The notes beneath the pieces are model-generated. The model was not told the DNA's origin. It saw only the letters and a program-made list of their open reading frames with translations, and did not search any database. DNA of 64,000 nucleotides from Arenicola marina. Lineage: Eukaryota > Annelida > Polychaeta > Arenicolidae. Position numbers and translations under genes: made by a program. The stretch lies in contig CAXHSH010000664.1 of the NCBI GenBank assembly GCA_964019135.1, forward strand, positions 1 to 64,000, in the 5' to 3' direction. This document shows positions 60,810 to 64,000 of this stretch, piece after piece; the first letter of the stretch is position 1, and each line of letters begins with the position of its first letter.

Positions 60810-61750
60810 TGGTTCGCGACATTTGACTTTGAAGCAGTATTGAAGCGATCTGAAAACAATTCACCCAGTGGCAAATTGCATTTTCATTCCACACATGAAG
60901 CCATCTCTGTCGCGGTGGCATCTAATGTCCCAGGCTATACTGAACCCGTATGTTTTGTAGACAGTCACCCGGATAACTTGGTGGAACGGATGTTTCAATA
61001 TTTAATCGACATACAAGAGAAAAGCAACGAACTTGCTCGAAAAAAGTGGGACGATGTATTTCAAGAACTATCGCAAATGATGGAAACATATGAGTTGATG
61101 CATCCAGATATGGAGAGTGACGATGAAGACATAACAGCAGATGGGGAGGAATCTGAGAGACGTGGCGAGAGCAATCCTTTTATCGCTGCTATAAGTGAAG
61201 TCACGGGAAAACTGAATAACTTTTGTCGTCAACTCCCAATGATCGGCTTCAATTCCGGCAAATACGACTTGAATCTAATTAAACAAACAGCTTTCCTGAA
61301 TCATATGTTTAACGACGAATATAAGGGTGAAGATATACCAACAACAAATGTTGATGAGGAAGGAGAGGAGAGACCTAAAGGGTTTGTTGTTAAGCGTAAT
61401 AACGCTTACATGTGCATGTCTAATGACAAATTCCGCTTCCTGGATATGACACAGTTTTTGCCACCAGGAACATCCTATGATAAATTTCTAAATACGTTCG
61501 GAACTGAACAAAAGAAGTCATATTTTCCATACGAATGGTTGGATGATTTTAGTAAATTAAGCCACACCTGTCTTCCCGAAGTCGATGCCTTTTATTCAAA
61601 CTTAAAAGGACGAAATATACTTGGAACTACGCCACAGGAAATAGAAATCAATTACTTATCTTTGCAAGCTGTTTGGGAAGAAGAAGACATGAAAACCATG
61701 TCCGACTTTTTACAATGGTATAACAAGTTAGATGTAGGACCATTCGTCGA
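60810..61750 (+). other. 3'-5' exonuclease domain of the polymerase
   Basis: Contains the three family-B exonuclease motifs: FDFE around 60822, FNSGKYD around 61248 and YNKLD around 61719. All four expected acidic residues are present, so proofreading capacity appears preserved in sequence. Confidence 0.85.
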
Positions 61751-62009
61751 AGCAGCCGATAAGTTACGACAGATGTTTTGTGCACAAGGAATTGATCCTT
61801 ATAAGGAATGCATATCAGTTCCCGGCGTTGCGCGACGACTGTTACATAAATGTGCGCAAGGACTCAACGCGTCTTTCGCCATCTTCGGTACACGAGATGA
61901 AGATATGTACGACAAGGTTCACGCAAACCTCTTTGGGGGATTGTCTGTTATCTTCACGAGATACCATGAGGCAGACAAGACCCACATACGCTCAAACCCG
62001 GAATGTACT

Positions 62010-63800
62010 TGTAAAAGTATTTTCGGGTACGACGCAAACGCACTCTATTTGTCATCATTTATGGAAGAATTCCCCGTGGGACCCTTTTACCGCCGGCTCA
62101 TGGAGGATAATTTCAAGCGTCAACGCTCCACCAGATATCTCAGCATGTTCCGATGGATGGATTGGTTGCAGAGAGTCAACCCTGAACTCCACATTCATCA
62201 CCAACTGAACCAAGGTCGAGAAGTGAGAGTCGGAAACTATAGACTGGATGGTTTCAACCCGACGGACAATCAAGTGTATGAATTTCACGGTGAGTGCACT
62301 CGTGTGAATGGGTTATGGTTATGGGTGGATAGGTTGACTCGGCTAGCTATATGTACTCAAAACTTGATGAGTAACGACAAGTTAAAGTACAGTTTTTACT
62401 GTGTAACTAAAAATGATGCATCAGTATATAACGTGTTGCAGGCATTGTAAAATAGAAACTGGTGTTAGTTATTATTTTGTTCCTTTCTACAGGCTGTTAC
62501 TACCACGGACATGACTGCGTGACCTACACTGATGAAGGAAAGGAGACAGAGAGACGAATTCGTCTAAAGAAAACGGAAAAACGCACCCGAATGCTAAGAA
62601 AGTTAGGTTATGAAGTTGTTGAAAAGTGGGAGTGTGACTTTCAGAAAGAGATAAAGCAGTCTGAAAGGTTACGTGCTTTTGTCGCCGAAACTCATCCCCC
62701 ATTTACAAAACAACACGGAGATGGTGTGGTGACAACAGAGACTTTGTTGGCGGCTGTACGAGACCAGACTTTCTTCGGGTTCATGGAGGTGGATATTGAA
62801 GTACCCTCAACATGGACAGATCCCTCCATGAAGATCAAGGCGGGGGAATGAGTCCTAAGACGTATTTTTCAGAGTTTCCACCATTAATATGTACAAGTAA
62901 TATTGAATTCGAGCACTGGGGACAACACATGCAGAGTTTTGTGGAGGAACATGACTTACCGAAAACTAGCAAACGGTTATTGGTGAGTGGATTGAAAGCT
63001 AAGCGATTGCTCATTACATCTCCCTTACTGAAATGGCATTTGGATCACGGACTGCATGTCACCAAAATTTATGACGTGGTGGAATATGCCCGTATGAAAT
63101 GTTATCTTCCCTTTGCAGAGAAAGTAACAAAAGCCAGACGTGCGGGTGATTGTGATCCCAAATTTGAATTATTGGCTTCACTGCACAAGTTACAAGGAAA
63201 TGCGGCTTATGGGTGTTTATTGTTAAACAAAACAAAATTCCGAAACGTGATGTTTTCCTTTGAAAAGGTAAAAGCCTGTCAAAAAGTGAATGATCCACTG
63301 TTTAGAAACTTGAATGAGATCACATCAGACATGTTTGAACTGGAAATGGCTAAAGGTAAAATCTCCATGGATTTACCCATTCAAAACGCCATGTTTGTTC
63401 TACAAAACGCTAAGAAACGAATGTTGCAGTATTATTTCGACTTTCTACGAGTTAGAGTAGATTATCGAAAATTTGAACTGTTAGAGACGGATACAGACAG
63501 TCTATATTTTGCACTATCCGAGAAGAGTTTGCAAGATGTTCTTCTTCCCGATCACAAAGAGAGTGTGTTGAATGATTTGTATGGACACTGCGGTGAAGAA
63601 GACATCAATGCCGATCGGTTCTATTTTCCGAGAGAGTGTTGCGATAGACACAGAAAACACGACAGTCGCACACCGGGTCTGTTTAAAGCGGAATACTGCA
63701 ACGGTCATGTATTTTATGGCTTGTCATCCAAGACATATCTTGTTGTTGGAGATGATGGTTCTGATAAAATGTCATGTAAGGGCATCCAAAAGAGCAGAGT
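62010..63800 (+). other. Polymerase (palm) domain of the family-B polymerase
   Basis: Motif A (GYDANALYLSSF, near 62028), motif B (HKLQGNAAYGCLL, near 63184) and motif C (ETDTDSLYF, near 63484) appear in the usual order, followed by a GLSSKTYLV segment typical of the thumb side. Coding potential in this part is not continuous. Confidence 0.8.
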
Positions 63801-64000
63801 GAACAATCCTCGAGAAATATTTCAAGATGTGATAGACAACAAAGCAACCCGTTCTATTACCAATCGCGGTTTCCTTGTTAAAAAGAATCAGATTTTGACT
63901 TACTCGCAAGATAGAGCCGGATTTGCTTATCTGTATGTCAAAAGGCAGATACAAGCTGATGGAATACATAGCCTTCCCCATGATATCACGCTATGTCCAT

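Larger units (their letters stand above)
58890..64000 (+). mobile_element. Polinton/adintovirus-like zinc-finger DNA polymerase B gene (fossil element, 3' end outside window)
   Basis: Family-B, probably protein-primed, DNA polymerase with a long N-terminal zinc-finger region, of the type found in Polinton/Maverick and adintovirus-like elements of animals. Parts in order: eight C2H2 fingers (residues about 7-262), a Cys-containing GDKCFFRCLAYL segment like the one preceding the polymerase in this family (about 463-475), another C2H2 finger (about 584-604), the 3'-5' exonuclease with Exo I DFE (646-648), Exo II NSGKYD (788-793) and Exo III YNKLD (944-948), and polymerase motif A YDANALYL (about 1047). 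Motif B KLQGNAAYG lies near 63.19 kb and motif C DTDS near 63.49 kb. All catalytic motifs are visible, so the copy looks young. Reading is interrupted about twice, and some of that could be splicing. It runs off the window; no integrase, ATPase, capsid gene or terminal repeat is in view. Confidence 0.82.

Overview
This looks like animal nuclear DNA, most plausibly from an invertebrate; I cannot name the species. The reasons are a very large tandem satellite, a TATA-type core promoter, a tandem C2H2 zinc-finger protein fused to a family-B DNA polymerase of the Polinton/adintovirus-like kind, and no bacterial operon structure. No ordinary, confidently identifiable host gene is present.

Region 1 (1-52382, over 80% of the window) is one macrosatellite array. 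It holds 18 complete monomers plus a partial one at each end. Each monomer is about 2.1-2.9 kb (the last one is longer) and has a fixed plan: a left arm of degenerate 30-bp repeats in one orientation, a G-rich block, a single-copy-looking core of about 1.05 kb, a second G-rich block, and a right arm of the same 30-bp repeat in the opposite orientation. The monomers fall into types (called A, B, C, D, E here) and are arranged in higher-order repeats. B-C-D-A units of 10820 and 10814 bp give way near 30-34 kb to B-C-E units of 7585 and 7579 bp and a third B-C-E at the array edge. The last 3 kb (49.3-52.4 kb) is only diverged 30-bp repeats, and the satellite then stops abruptly. Nearly all open reading frames here are by-products of the 30-bp period (10 codons, open on both strands), and I do not call them genes.

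Region 2 (52383-56200) is non-satellite DNA with several small tandem repeats (54-55 bp, 23 bp, and about 95 bp carrying a palindrome) and one weak Pro/Ser/Thr/Glu-rich coding candidate on the minus strand.

Region 3 (56200-64000) carries a PC4-like (transcriptional coactivator p15) coding region on the minus strand and, diverging from it, a zinc-finger/DNA polymerase B gene that runs off the window end. Between them lie a 66-bp tandem repeat, a direct duplication of about 0.4 kb ending just upstream of the polymerase promoter, and a short motif shared by both upstream regions. The polymerase, and perhaps the PC4-like gene, are best read as part of a virus-like Polinton/adinto-type element, treated here as a fossil. 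Its exonuclease and polymerase motifs are all visible, so it is probably young, but its coding potential is interrupted about twice and no capsid, integrase or terminal repeat is in view.
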